DNA from: Acaudatibacter sp963835495
GTDB lineage: Bacteria; Pseudomonadota; Alphaproteobacteria; Caulobacterales; Caulobacteraceae
Direction: 5' to 3'
DNA length: 64,000 nt
NCBI GenBank assembly: GCA_963835495.1
Contig: CAWIFQ010000003.1
Location: 1,550,001 to 1,614,000 of the forward strand
The notes below the pieces were generated by a model. The model did no database searches. It saw nothing but the letters and a program-made list of their open reading frames with translations, and was not told where the DNA came from. Below are positions 53,350 to 64,000 of the stretch, in pieces. The position numbers were made by a program, and so were the translations under genes. Each line of letters opens with the position of its first letter. Position 1 is the stretch's first letter.

Positions 53350-55852
53350 ATGCAGCGGTGCAAAACCCCCGATATCCCGCAGGGGCGACGCAGGGATTGG
53401 AGCTTCCTCTTGGCGGCATGCCTGCTCGCGATCGCCCCGGGCGTCAGGGCCGAGAATGCCAGCCCGACGTCGCTCGCGCTGACCGCGCAGCCCCCTTCCG
53501 ACTTCGCCGACCTGCTGCGTCCCCAGCAGACCCTGGTCGACGTCTACTTCGGCGGAGCGAGGGTTGGCGTCGTTCGAGCGACCTATCAGCCGGGCCGCCT
53601 GCGCTTCGACGATCCGGCCGCGGTGGCCGCGCTACTGCCGCATCTGCTGAACCTGGCAGCCGTCGTCGCGGCGCTTAGCGGCGACCTGCCGACGCATGCC
53701 GACCTTGTCTGCCACGACGGCGCGCCCGCTGGATGTGGGCAGCTCACACCCGAGGTCGCTGGGGTGATATTCGACGAGAGCCGGTTCCAGGTCGAGGTGT
53801 TCGTCAACCCGAGGGAACTGGCCGTGAGCCGGGCGCAGGGCCCGCGCTACCTGCCGGAGCCGACGGCGGGCCTCGCCCTGGTCGACTCGATCGGCGGCGC
53901 CGCTTCAGGATCCAGCAGCGGCGGGTCGAGCTTCAGCATCCAGAACCGCGCAATCGTCGCCTATCGCGACGCGCGGTTCACCTCGGAAATAGCCGCCGCC
54001 ACCGACGTCGGCTTCCAGGTTCAGACCCTCGCCGCGTCGGTTGACCGACCCGGCGTCCGCTACCAGGCAGGCCTGTTCTGGACCCCGGCGTTCGACTTCA
54101 CCGGCCAGAGCCGCATGTATGGCGTTGGGTTCGGCTCGCAGCTCGACAGCCGGGCGGACGCCGACCAGGTCGCCGGCGCGCCGCTGATCGTCTTCCTGCC
54201 GCGCCGGTCCCAGGTCGATATCCTGCGGGACGGGCGGCTGCTGAGTTCGCGTTTCTACGACGCCGGCAACCAGACGCTCGACACCGCCTATCTGCCCCAA
54301 GGCGCCTACAACGTCACCCTGCGCATCCGTGACGTCGATGGGACAACCCACGAGATGCAGCGGTTCTTCGTCAAGAGCCAGGCCATGCCGCCGCCTGACG
54401 CGCCGGGCTTCTTCGTCGAGGTCGGCGCGCTGGCGGCCGACACAGGCGGTGGGCTGCCGTCCGCCGGGAACCAATTGCTGATCGAGGCCGGCTACGCCCG
54501 GCGGCTGAACCCGCAGACCGCCGTCGACGCCAATACCCTGTTGCTGGGCCGGATCGTGCTCGGCGAGGTCGGCCTCACGCACTTCGACAAGCTGGTCCAG
54601 CTGCACGCCGCGGTGCTCGGCTCGTCGGATGGAAACTACGGCGTGCTGCTCGACGGCGCCGTCACGGGGCTTCCCAACCTGGTGCTTAGCGCCAATGTCC
54701 GTAAGACCTGGGGGCCCGGTCTCGCAGCGCTCGGCGGCCCTGGAGTTGACACGTTCTCGGCCGTGACGCAGACCAACCTGCTCAACGGCGACTCGCTCGA
54801 GGCGACCGGCAACATCACCTACGTCTATCGAGGCGCGCAGCTCAACTTCACCGCCACCTACTTCAAGGCGAAGAGACTCGCGCAGCTACTCGTACGGTCC
54901 GTCGCTGACCTGGCCGTTCTGGCAGGGCGGCAACGCCGTCGCGACCTTCGGGCTGAGCTTCAGCAAGTCCAACGACGGGTTCCAGGCGTTGGCCGCGGTG
55001 CGCCTGCAGCTCTACCGAGGACGTCTCGCCGTCCTCGCCGACGCCGGCCTGGCGGCTGAGAACAGTCCGACGACCGGTCGCCGGTCCGGTCCCGTCGGCA
55101 GCGTCACAGCTACCGACATCCTGCCGAATGTGCTCGCAAGCGACCTGACGCTGACCGCGACCGCCAGCCATGCGCTCGACGAAAACCTGGTCGGCGGCGG
55201 CGTCGAGCTTCGCGGCGCCCACGGCGACTATCTCGCCCAGGCGGAGGAGGACTTCGGCGGCGTTCAAGGGGCCGTGACGCGCTACGCCGGCAACTTCGCC
55301 ACCAGCGTCGCCGTCAGTTCGGGCGGCGTGGCCTACGGCGGCGCCAATGTCAGTGCGAGCGGGATCATCGTCAGGCTCGATGGCGCGTCAGCCGACGTCC
55401 TGGTCGATGTCCTGGTCGACGGCGCGCCGATGGCCAGGCTGCGCGCGAACCGCAGCGTGCCGATCTTCCTGCCGCCCTATCGGGTCTATCAGGTGACCGT
55501 CCAGCCGGTGGGCGGCCCGGCGATCGACTTCGACGATCGCGACCGGCGGGTCAGCCTGTTTCCGGGCAATGTGCAGACGCTGACCTGGAAGGTCACGCCG
55601 GTGATGGCGGTCTTCGCCAGGGCGCTTGACGCCGGCGGGCGGCCGATCGGCAGCGCGGCGATCGAAGGGGCGCGCGAGCCGGCCGAAACCGATGACCAGG
55701 GCTATTTCCAGGTGGAGGTGGCGGCGGGCGCGACGCTCACCCTGCACGGGGCCGCCGGCGCCTGTCGCATCTCGCTGCCCGCATCGACGCCACAGAATGG
55801 CTACGCTGGCCTGGGCAACCTTGTCTGCGCCAGCGCCCCTGCTCCGCCGTGA
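53350..55852 (+). CDS. Outer-membrane fimbrial usher, frameshifted
   Basis: About 833 residues when one extra base near 54883-54890 is removed. The frame from 53350 shifts inside FTATYFKAKRLAQ and continues YSYGPSLTWPFWQGGNAVAT to the stop at 55852. A signal peptide (SFLLAACLLAIAPGVRA) precedes the N-terminal domain (LVDVYFGGARVGVVRATYQP). Plug and barrel segments with FYDAGNQTLDTAYLPQGAYN are of the usher type of the CS1/alpha family (TcfC-like). The C-terminal carboxypeptidase-like domains are ARALDAGGRPIGSAAIEGAR and CRISLPASTPQNGYAG. It assembles and exports the two pilins. The chaperone gene follows. Confidence 0.82.
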
Positions 55853-55860
55853 GGACGTCC

Positions 55861-56580
55861 ATGCAAAGCCTTCACGACCGCCGGCTGACGCCGCGCCTGC
55901 TCACCCGCTCGTCCTGCGCCGGCCTTGCCCTTCTCTTGGTCGCCACATCGACCCTGGCGCGGGCCGGTCTATCGGTCGCGCCTGTGATCGTCGACGTGCA
56001 ACCGAACCAACCGCCGCGGACCGATATCGAGCTCTTCAATGACGGGACGGAGACGCTCTATGTTGTGGTCGAGCCGTCGCGGATAGACGATCCGGGCGAC
56101 GCGGGTGAGAAGCGGATCCGCCTGGCGGATCCGCAGGCGCTCGGCCTTCTGGCGACGCCGAACCGGCTGGTGCTCGAGCCCGGCCAGCGCAAGTTCGTGC
56201 GCATCGCGCTGCTACTGCCGCCCGGCGACGCGGACCGGATCTATCGGGTGACTGTCAAACCGGTGACCGGCGAAGTGAAGTCGGGCGAAACGGGTCTCAA
56301 GATCCTGATCGGCTACGACCTGCTGGTGATCCAGCGGCCGGCCAAGCCGGAGGCGTCGATCGTCGCCTCGCGCGCCGGCGACACCCTGACGCTGAAGAAC
56401 ACAGGCAATACCAACGTCGAGCTGTTCCAGGGACAACAGTGCGATCCGCAACGGCATTGCACGCCGCTGCCCGGCCACCGGCTCTACGCCGGGGTAAGCT
56501 GGAGTGTTCCGATCAAACCGGGACTGCCGATCGACTACGCTGTGAAAGTCGGGACGAAGATCACCGCCCAGCACTTCTAG
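55861..56580 (+). CDS. Fimbrial periplasmic chaperone
   Basis: A 239-residue exported chaperone with two Ig domains. The signal peptide (ALLLVATSTLARA) is followed by AGLSVAPVIVDVQPNQPPRT, then LLATPNRLVLEPGQRKFVRI (the conserved G1-strand and chaperone cleft region), DRIYRVTVKPVTGEV and QCDPQRHCTPLPGHRLYAG in domain 2. It caps pilins until delivery to the usher. The ATG at 55861 follows GAGGACG, 8 bases after the usher stop. Length is normal. Confidence 0.82.
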   Translation: MQSLHDRRLTPRLLTRSSCAGLALLLVATSTLARAGLSVAPVIVDVQPNQPPRTDIELFNDGTETLYVVVEPSRIDDPGDAGEKRIRLADPQALGLLATPNRLVLEPGQRKFVRIALLLPPGDADRIYRVTVKPVTGEVKSGETGLKILIGYDLLVIQRPAKPEASIVASRAGDTLTLKNTGNTNVELFQGQQCDPQRHCTPLPGHRLYAGVSWSVPIKPGLPIDYAVKVGTKITAQHF

Positions 56581-56617
56581 CCCCGACGTCGGCCCCGTGT
56601 GGGCGCTCAGGCTCGGC

Positions 56618-57043
56618 CTATTGCGGCGTGATGGTGAACTCGACGGCGACCGGCGCCTGAGCACCGGCAGACTTCGCAGTTACGAGATGCAGGTCGGACA
56701 GATCGGCCAACTGCGCCGCCGAGAGCGTCACCGCCCCGCTTGCGGACACCGCGATGTCGGTGCTGCCGAGCCGGAGCAGCCCGCCGGCCAGGTTGGATAC
56801 CTGGGCGGTGATCTGCGCGTCGTTGACGGTGTTGCAGGCGCGACGAGCCGCCCCGAAATCCGCTACGCCGCCGACCGGCGCGGGCGTCGGAGGCATCGAC
56901 GTGATCCGGCAAAAGGCGGGCGCGATCGCCAGGATTTCCACGGAACCTTGGTCTGCGCTTAGCGCCGGCGCGACTGCAGCGAACGAGGCGGAAATCGCCA
57001 AAGCGATGCAACACCGACGCGCCGAACGTGTTCTTGGCGGCAT
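56618..57043 (-). CDS. Exported fimbrial-subunit-like protein
   Basis: A 141-residue protein with signal peptide CCIALAISASFAAVAPALSA. The mature domain begins DQGSVEILAIAPAFCRITSM, with a second Cys in RRACNTVND, giving a pilin-like Cys pair about 25 residues apart. The end APVAVEFTITPQ is a donor-strand-like C-terminal beta strand. AGGAGG lies 7 bases before the ATG. It is convergent with the chaperone gene, so it would be a separately transcribed minor subunit or adhesin-like component; this is inference. Confidence 0.6.
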   Translation of the reverse strand: MPPRTRSARRCCIALAISASFAAVAPALSADQGSVEILAIAPAFCRITSMPPTPAPVGGVADFGAARRACNTVNDAQITAQVSNLAGGLLRLGSTDIAVSASGAVTLSAAQLADLSDLHLVTAKSAGAQAPVAVEFTITPQ

Positions 57044-57153
57044 ATAGAACCTCCTACGCCTACCAGAACGCGCCCACGTCGCTTTCGTCGCAATTAAGAC
57101 GGATGGTTAAGCCGGAGTGAATACTTCAACCTCTGGCGATGTACACTTTCAGT

Positions 57154-57174
57154 TATCCATCTATAGTATGGATA
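57154..57174. repeat. AT-rich inverted repeat in the 57 kb intergenic region
   Basis: TATCCAT (57154-57160) and ATGGATA (57168-57174) are perfect inverted arms with a 7-base spacer, in a locally AT-rich area that stands out from the genome. It may be an operator or part of a promoter. No gene in 57044-57496 was found. Confidence 0.45.
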
Positions 57175-57438
57175 TGGTGGAACTGATCGCAGCTTCGAAC
57201 TCGCGGATATGAGTTTGCTTGAGCCGCGGCGCGACCATTCGAAGCGCGGGATGCAATGGTCCTCTCGCAGGCAGGAACGCTCCCGAGCTTGACCGGGATT
57301 CAATCGCTTGGGCTGCTCGCCGCCGACGCCTCCTGCGCACTGGGTCTTTGACATCGTGGACGATAGAAAAGCTGACGCTGGCGCGTGGCCAAGCACGCGC
57401 ATTTCCAGGGAGGGGTCCGTTATTAACGGGCGTTAGCG

Positions 57439-57452
57439 GTTTCACGTGAAAC
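57439..57452. other. parS-like ParB binding site
   Basis: GTTTCACGTGAAAC is a perfect 14-base palindrome, and the extended 16-mer at 57438-57453 (GGTTTCACGTGAAACA) matches the bacterial parS consensus TGTTTCACGTGAAACA at 15 of 16 positions. Such sites load ParB/ParA partition complexes near the origin. No par genes are in the window, so it would be an outlying parS. Confidence 0.7.
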
Positions 57453-57496
57453 ATCGCGCGCCAGAAAAACTGCCGACACGATGAGCAGGTCGCCCG

Positions 57497-58066
57497 CTAG
57501 AGGTAGGCCCACGCCCCCACCGCCAGGCCCGCGGCGCTGAGGGCCAGGGCGGAGTACCAGGGCCACTTGCGGTGCAGGATGATCGCCAGCGTGGCGATGG
57601 CGATCGCCATGTGGAGCAGGGTCGAGGCGACGGTCAGCCTGCCATGGTGAACCTCGTGCTGCTCGCCCTGCGCCAGGAACGCCTCGCGCCTGGTCTCCAG
57701 CGCCTTGGCGCTCGCCTGCGCGGTCTTCTCGTCAACGCCCTCCTTGGCGGCCGTCTTGAGGTAGGCCGGCGCCTTGGCCCCGCCGGCGTCAGCGGCGATC
57801 TCGTAGACCTTCTTGCGCAGGCTCTTGGAGTTGGCGAAGCCCCACTGGTCGGTGGCCTGGTCCTGCACCAGCACGGCGTCGTTCTTGGCCGTGAGGGCCG
57901 CGTCGCTCTCGGTGGTCTCCAGGCTGGCGGCGATGGCGGCGACCACCGCCAGCACCGCGATGGTGAAGGTGACCTGCGAGATCAGCGAGTCGCCGCTCTC
58001 GGCGGCGTGTACGGCGTGTTCGGCGTGCTCGTGGTGCTCGAGCTCTTCGAGCGGTGAATCCGACAT
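57497..58066 (-). CDS. DUF4337 family membrane protein
   Basis: A 189-residue inner-membrane protein. The N-terminus is His/Glu-rich (LEELEHHEHAEHAVHAAESG). The first membrane span is about 33-52 (VTFTIAVLAVVAAIAASLET), and two more lie at the C-terminus (LHMAIAIATLAIILHR, WYSALALSAAGLAVGAWAYL). The central helical part with ATDQWGFANSKSLRKKVYEI is typical of DUF4337. Function is unknown. It is downstream of PPDK on other strand order: PPDK ends at 58135, so the two are same-strand neighbours 68 bases apart. Confidence 0.85.
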   Translation of the reverse strand: MSDSPLEELEHHEHAEHAVHAAESGDSLISQVTFTIAVLAVVAAIAASLETTESDAALTAKNDAVLVQDQATDQWGFANSKSLRKKVYEIAADAGGAKAPAYLKTAAKEGVDEKTAQASAKALETRREAFLAQGEQHEVHHGRLTVASTLLHMAIAIATLAIILHRKWPWYSALALSAAGLAVGAWAYL

Positions 58067-58134
58067 GGCTGGCCCCTGACCGCGACCCCGCTTGTTTGCC
58101 TGACTTGAGCGTCAGATTGAAGGCGGCAGCGAGT

Positions 58135-60829
58135 TCAGGCGTTGCTGGACGCCTTGCCCTGCAGCGCCGCCTGCGCCGCGGCCAGCCGGGCGATCGGGAC
58201 GCGATAGGGGGAGCAGCTGATGTAGTCGAGGCCCACCGCCTCGAAGAAGGCGATCGAAGCCGGGTCGCCGCCGTGCTCGCCGCAGATCCCGAGCTTCACG
58301 TCGGGGCGGACCTTGCGGCCGCGCTCGACGGCGATGCGCACCAGGGCGCCGACGCCGCTCTGGTCGAGCGAGACGAACGGATCGCGCTCGAAGATGCCCT
58401 TGTCGATGTAGGCGGCGAGGAAGCGGCCGCTGTCGTCGCGGCTGATGCCGTAGGTGGTCTGGGTCAGGTCGTTGGTGCCGAACGAGAAGAAGCTGGCGTG
58501 CGGGGCGATCTCGTCGGCGCAGATCGCCGCCCGCGGCAGCTCGATCATCGCGCCGACGGTGTACTCGAGCGTGGCGCCCTGCTCGGCCAGCACCTGCGAG
58601 ACGGTGCGTTCGGTCAGCTTGCGCAGGTAGTCCATCTCTTCGCCCTTGGCGACGAGCGGATGCATGATCTCGGGGCACGGCGCTTCCTTGCCCGACGCCT
58701 TGACCTCCAGCGCCGCCTCGATGATCGCGCGCACCTGCATCTCGTAGATCTCGGGATAGGAGACGCCGAGGCGGCAGCCGCGGTGACCGAGCATCGGGTT
58801 GGTCTCTCGCAGCTCGCGGGCCCGGCGCATCAGCTTGGCGGCGTCGAGGCCGGTAGCCGCGGCGACCGCCTCGAGGTCCTCCTCGGTGTGCGGCAGGAAC
58901 TCGTGCAGGGGCGGGTCGAGCAGGCGGATCGTCACCGGCAGGCCGGCCATGATGTTGAACAGCTGCACGAAGTCGCCGCGCTGCATCGGCAGGATCTTGG
59001 CCAGCGCCGCGCGCCGGCCCTGCTCGTCGTCGGCCAGGATCATCTCGCGCACCGCGGCGATGCGGGCGTCGTCGAAGAACATGTGCTCGGTTCGGCAAAG
59101 GCCGATGCCCTCGGCGCCGAACTGGCGGGCGACCGCCGCGTCGTTGGGCGTCTCGGCGTTGGCGCGCACTTTCAGCCGCCGCACCTGGTCGGCCCAGCCC
59201 ATCAGGGTATTGAAGTCGCCGCTCAGCTCCGGCTCGATCATCTTGGCCGTGCCGAACAGGATCTCGCCCTTGCCGCCGTCGATGGTGATGACGTCACCTT
59301 CCTTGAACAGGCGGCCGCGGGCGCGCATCTCGCCCTGCTTTTCGTAGATCTGAATCTCGCCAGCGCCAGAGACGCAGGGCCGGCCCATGCCGCGGGCGAC
59401 CACGGCCGCATGGCTGGTCATGCCGCCGCGCGCGGTGACGATGCCGCGCGCCGCGTCCATGCCGCGGATATCCTCAGGGCTGGTCTCCTCGCGGACCAGG
59501 ATGACGTCTTCACCGGTCGTGCCCAGCCGCTCGGCCTCCTCGGCGGAGAAGACGATCTTGCCGGTCGCCGCGCCAGGCGAGGCCGGCAGACCGACGGCGA
59601 TCAGGTCGCGATCGGCCCCGGGGTCGATGGTGGGGTGCAGCAACTGATCCAGCGACGCCGGCTCGACCCGCAGTACGGCCTCCTCGCGGGTGATCAGACC
59701 CTCGTTGGCCAGATCGACCGCCACGCGCAGCGCCGCCTTGGCGGTGCGTTTGCCGTTGCGGGTCTGCAGCATGTAGAGCCGCCCGCGCTCGACGGTGAAC
59801 TCGATGTCCTGCATGTCGCGGTAGTGCCGCTCCAGCCGGTTGACGACGCCGCGCAGCTCGCCGAACACCTCCGGCAGCGCCTCTTCCATCGACGGCGCCT
59901 TCTCGCCCATCTCTTCGCGCGCGGCTCTGGTGATCGATTGCGGGGTGCGGATGCCCGCGACCACGTCTTCGCCCTGGGCGTTGATCAGGAACTCGCCGTA
60001 GAGGGTCTTGTCACCGGTCGAGGGGTTGCGCGTGAAGGCGACGCCGGTCGCGCTGGTGTCGCCCATGTTGCCGAACACCATCGACTGCACGTTGACGGCG
60101 GTGCCCCAGCTTTCGGGGATGTCGTGCATGCGGCGGTAGAACTTGGCCCGGTCGTTCATCCAGCTGTCGAACACCGCGCCGATCGCGCCCCAGAGCTGCT
60201 CGGCCGGCTCTTGCGGGAACGGCGCGCGCAGCTCGCGCTCGACCAGCGCCTTATAGTCGCCGATCACCGCCTGCCAGTTCTCCGCCGTCAGCTGGGTGTC
60301 GATCGAGATCTCCAGCGCGTCCTTATGGTCGTCGAGGATCTCCTCGAACATGTGGTGGTCGATGCCCAGCACCACGTTCGAATACATCTGGATGAAGCGG
60401 CGATAGCTGTCGAAGGCGAAGCGGCGGTCGCCGGCGAGATTGGCCAGACCCTCGACGGTCTGGTCGTTGAGGCCGAGGTTGAGCACCGTGTCCATCATGC
60501 CGGGCATCGAGGCGCGGGCGCCGGAGCGCACCGAAACCAGCAGCGGATTGGCCGCATCGCCAAACGCCTTGCCGGTCAGGCGCTCGACCTGCGTCAGGGC
60601 GTCCGCCACGTCTTCGCGCAAGTTGGCCGGATAGCGGCGCTGGTTGGCGTAGAAGTGGGTGCAGGCCTCGGTGGTGATGGTGAAGCCTGGCGGCACCGGC
60701 AGGCCGAGCGACGACATCTCCGCCAGATTGGCGCCCTTGCCGCCCAGCAGATCCTTCATCGAGGCGTCGCCATCCGCGCCGCCGCCGCCGAAGGCGTAGA
60801 CGAAACCCTTGCGGGCCAGAGTCTCGGAC
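58135..60829 (-). CDS. ppdK: Pyruvate, phosphate dikinase, start region frameshifted
   Basis: Interconverts pyruvate + ATP + Pi and PEP + AMP + PPi, a key anaplerotic/gluconeogenic step. The nucleotide-binding domain starts MKDLLGGKGANLAEMSSLGL, with GYAN-like FYANQRRYPANLREDVADA and VFGNMGDTSATGVAFTRNPS. The phosphohistidine loop is TARGGMTSHAAVVARGMGRP. The PEP-binding C-terminal barrel carries GLCRTEHMFF and the final FGTNDLTQTTYGISRDD. Just after the ATG at 60829 one extra base (ATGGTCC for ATGTCC) breaks the frame; corrected, the N-terminus reads MSETLARKGFVYAFGGGGAD and the protein is about 897 residues. It follows glyS by 11 bases. Confidence 0.95.
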
Positions 60830-60840
60830 CATGACCAATC

Positions 60841-63117
60841 CTATCCCGAAACCTGAGAGAAGTCCGCCACCTGGCCCATCAGAGCGCGCACCTCGCCTAG
60901 AAGTTTCAGCCGGTTCTCACGTTCGCCGGCCTTGTCGGAATTCACCAGAACCTTGTCGAAAAAGGCGTCGACCGGCGACCGCAGCGCTGCGAGGGCGCGC
61001 ATGGCGGCGGCGAAGTCCTCGCCCTCCAGCGCTCGCTCGACCTTTGGCAGCGCCTGGGAAAGAGCCTGTATCAAATCGGTCTCCTCGCGTGGGGCGTCGA
61101 CCTGCGCAACAGGCGTGCCAACCGGGATCGGACCCTTCCTGGCTTCGGCGGCCAGGATGTTCGAGGCGCGCTTGTAGGCGGCCAGCAGGTTGGCGCCGTC
61201 GACGGTGGCCAGGAACCGGCTCAGCGCCTCGATCCGCCGCATGATCCGCACCAGGTCGTCGTCGCCAAGCGCGTAGACCGCGTCGACCAGGTCATGGCGC
61301 GCGCCCTGCTCGCGCAGCAGCACCTTCAGCCGCTCGACCAGGAAAGCGGTGACCTCCTCGGCCACCTCGCGGGCGGCGCGGAAGCGGTAGATGATTGGCT
61401 GGCTCGGTGCGCGGGCGACGATGGCGGTGCGGTCGAACGCCACCGGGCGATCCTCGTCGACGGCGATCACGTAGGCCGCCTCGCTGGTCAGAGCGATCTC
61501 CAGCTCGTCGAGATAGGTCTCCATCGCCCCGCCCGGGGCGTCCCAGCCGACACCGAGCCAGCCGGTGGTGCGGGCCGCCGAGGCGTAAACCGCCCTGCCC
61601 GGCGCCGCGTAGGTCTTCAGCGCCCGATACCAGTCCTTCACCGCGATCCGGATCGGCAGCCGGATATCCGACTTCAGCATGATGCGGATCAGGCCCAGCG
61701 CGGCGCGGCGCAGGGCGTAGGGATCGCGCGAGCCTGTGGGCTTCTCGCCGACCGCGAAGAAGCCGACCAGGGTGTCGAGCTTGTCGGCCATGGCGATGGC
61801 CATCGCCAGCGGGGTATCGGGGACGTCGTCGGACGGGCCCGCCGGCCGGTATTGCTCGCCGATCGCCTCGGCGACGGGCCCGGGCAGGCCGGCGTCGCGG
61901 GCGTAGTAGGCGCCCATCACCCCTTGCAGTTCGGGGAACTCGCCGACCATCGCCGAGGCCAGGTCCGCCTTGGCCAGATGGGCGGCTTCCCGAGCCCGCT
62001 TCGGATCGGCGCCGGCCGCTGGAGCGAGCATCTCGGCCACCGCTTCCAGCCGCGCCACCCGCTCGGCCATGGTGCCGAGCTTGGCGTGGAACGTGACGCC
62101 CTTCAGCTTCTCCAGCCAAACCTGGAAGCCCGCGCGGCGGTCTTCGTCCCAGAAGAACTGGGCGTCCTTCAGCCGGGCCGACAGCACCCGCGCATTGCCG
62201 GCCGTCACCAGCTTGCCGCCGTCGGCCGCCTCGATGTTGGCTATCACCACGAAGCGCGCGGCGAGCTTGCCGGTGGTTCGGTTCTGCACCGCGAAGTAAC
62301 GCTGGTGGGTGCGCATCGAGGTGCGGATCACCTCCGGCGGCAGCTCCAGGAACGCCGGGTCCATCTCGCCCAGCAGCGGCACCGGCCATTCGGCCAGGCC
62401 GCCGACCTCGATCAGCAGGTCGTCGTCCTCGACGAAGTCCAGGTCGTGGGCGCGGCAGAGCGCGCTGGCGTTGAACTGGATGCGCTGCTGGCGCTCGTCG
62501 GCGTCGAGCACGACGAAATGCCCCGCCATCGCCTCGCGGTACTCGTCGAAATCGCGCGCCCTGAACGGCTGGGCCTCGCCCATGAAGCGGTGGCCCTCGG
62601 TGATGTCGCTGGCCTCGAAGCCCTCGACGTTCAGCGGCACGATCTGGCGATCGAACACGCAGAGGATCCGCTGCAGCGGCCTGACCCAGCGCAGACGGCT
62701 CAGCCCCCAGGTCATCGACTTCGGCCACGGGAAGCCGCGGACGATCTCCTCCACCATCTCGGCGATGATCTCGGCGGTCGGGCGGCCGGTGTGGGCGATG
62801 GTGGCGAACCAGGCGCCGTCGCGTTCGACCAGCTGATCCTGGGCGACGCCGGCCGAACGCAGGAACCCGGCCAACGCCTGCTCGGGCGCGCCGACTTTGG
62901 GACCTTTGCGCTCCTCTGTGCGGTCGCCCTGCGCCGCCGGCAAACCGTCGACCACCAGCGTGAGCCGCCTGGGGCCGGCGAAGGCGCGGATACGGTCGAA
63001 CGGCAGCTGCGCCGCGGCCAGCCGCTCGTGCGCCATCCGTTCCAGATCGCGCTGCGCCCCCGGCTGCATCCGCGCCGGAATTTCTTCGGAGAGAAGCTCG
63101 AGCAGTAGCTGGGGCAT
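60841..63117 (-). CDS. glyS: Glycyl-tRNA synthetase beta subunit
   Basis: The beta chain of the heterotetrameric bacterial glycyl-tRNA synthetase, needed for tRNA binding. 758 residues: MPQLLLELLSEEIPARMQPG at the start, then WPKSMTWGLSRLRWVRPLQR, GHRFMGEAQPFRARDFDEYR and TPLAMAIAMADKLDTLVGFF with YALRRAALGLIRIMLKSD. The C-terminal anticodon-binding part (DEREN-type AGERENRLKLLGEVRALMGQ) is complete. It follows glyQ by 3 bases and precedes PPDK by 11. Confidence 0.97.
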   Translation of the reverse strand: MPQLLLELLSEEIPARMQPGAQRDLERMAHERLAAAQLPFDRIRAFAGPRRLTLVVDGLPAAQGDRTEERKGPKVGAPEQALAGFLRSAGVAQDQLVERDGAWFATIAHTGRPTAEIIAEMVEEIVRGFPWPKSMTWGLSRLRWVRPLQRILCVFDRQIVPLNVEGFEASDITEGHRFMGEAQPFRARDFDEYREAMAGHFVVLDADERQQRIQFNASALCRAHDLDFVEDDDLLIEVGGLAEWPVPLLGEMDPAFLELPPEVIRTSMRTHQRYFAVQNRTTGKLAARFVVIANIEAADGGKLVTAGNARVLSARLKDAQFFWDEDRRAGFQVWLEKLKGVTFHAKLGTMAERVARLEAVAEMLAPAAGADPKRAREAAHLAKADLASAMVGEFPELQGVMGAYYARDAGLPGPVAEAIGEQYRPAGPSDDVPDTPLAMAIAMADKLDTLVGFFAVGEKPTGSRDPYALRRAALGLIRIMLKSDIRLPIRIAVKDWYRALKTYAAPGRAVYASAARTTGWLGVGWDAPGGAMETYLDELEIALTSEAAYVIAVDEDRPVAFDRTAIVARAPSQPIIYRFRAAREVAEEVTAFLVERLKVLLREQGARHDLVDAVYALGDDDLVRIMRRIEALSRFLATVDGANLLAAYKRASNILAAEARKGPIPVGTPVAQVDAPREETDLIQALSQALPKVERALEGEDFAAAMRALAALRSPVDAFFDKVLVNSDKAGERENRLKLLGEVRALMGQVADFSQVSG

Positions 63118-63120
63118 CGG

Positions 63121-64000
<880 letters not shown>

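Noticed and set aside
57094..57110. TTAA-N9-TTAA, possible CtrA site
   Set aside because: CtrA needs TTAA-N7-TTAA; the spacing is 9.
57153..57160. TTATCCAT, a partial DnaA box
   Set aside because: Only one imperfect copy; no cluster, so an origin is not supported.
57161..57454. Minus-strand frame starting MFHVKPLT, as in gidB-like starts near parS
   Set aside because: The remainder is Arg-rich and unlike GidB/RsmG; the start is produced by the palindrome itself.
58054..60834. 926-codon plus-strand frame opposite PPDK
   Set aside because: Same reason; the composition mirrors PPDK read in reverse.

Overview
The window reads as chromosomal DNA of a GC-rich alphaproteobacterium of the order Caulobacterales, most likely Phenylobacterium or a close Caulobacter relative. 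The evidence is the flbT-flaF pair, several short Caulobacter-type flagellins, a FlaEY-like protein, a divergent FlbA-type TPR protein, and the conserved blocks murA/DUF2948/hisD/UPF0262/phosphatase/infA/maf/rng and ssb/gyrA/coaD/ppiA. No phage, insertion sequence or CRISPR array was seen.

Layout. 1-5.8 kb: a minus-strand housekeeping block running from murA to an RNase E/G gene cut by the window edge. 5.9-11.6 kb: TetR regulator, tRNA-Thr(GGT), a large periplasmic TPR protein and small secreted proteins including a cupredoxin. 11.8-14.9 kb: a NitT/TauT-type ABC transporter with a fused double permease and an ATPase carrying an AAA-associated C-terminal domain. 15-17.8 kb: small envelope and stress proteins. 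17.8-27 kb: ppiA, coaD, gyrA and ssb, with accessory genes (GxxExxY protein, glutathione transferase, FkbM methyltransferase, acetyltransferase) placed between them. 27-32 kb: envelope proteins, a phosphoesterase, a TPR/ATP-grasp fusion and a glycosyltransferase-like protein. 32-42 kb: the flagellar filament locus (FlaEY-like, flagellin-like, FlaG, two near-identical flagellins, FlaF, FlbT, FlbA). 42-51.5 kb: MoxR ATPase, outer-membrane protein, SDR, PadR/HAAS pair, truncated haemoglobin, stress protein, and an HD/phosphatase/NadQ-like/NUDIX run. 52-57 kb: a chaperone-usher fimbrial operon. 57-64 kb: a parS-like palindrome, DUF4337 protein, PPDK, and glycyl-tRNA synthetase glyS/glyQ, with glyQ running off the end.

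How it works together. The flagellar locus holds filament subunits, their translational control pair (FlbT represses and FlaF promotes flagellin production in Caulobacter), and proteins likely to act in filament assembly or modification. Both main flagellins have a sigma-54-like promoter and the same 5' leader hairpin. The fimbrial operon encodes two paralogous pilins, an usher and a chaperone, with a further pilin-like gene convergent to it.

Quality warning. Seven genes (murA, ABC permease, gyrA, FlaEY-like, flbA, usher, PPDK) are each interrupted by one or two single-base indels, eight in all, mostly in short runs of the same base. Because murA and gyrA are essential, I read most of these as sequencing or assembly errors and annotate the genes across them.
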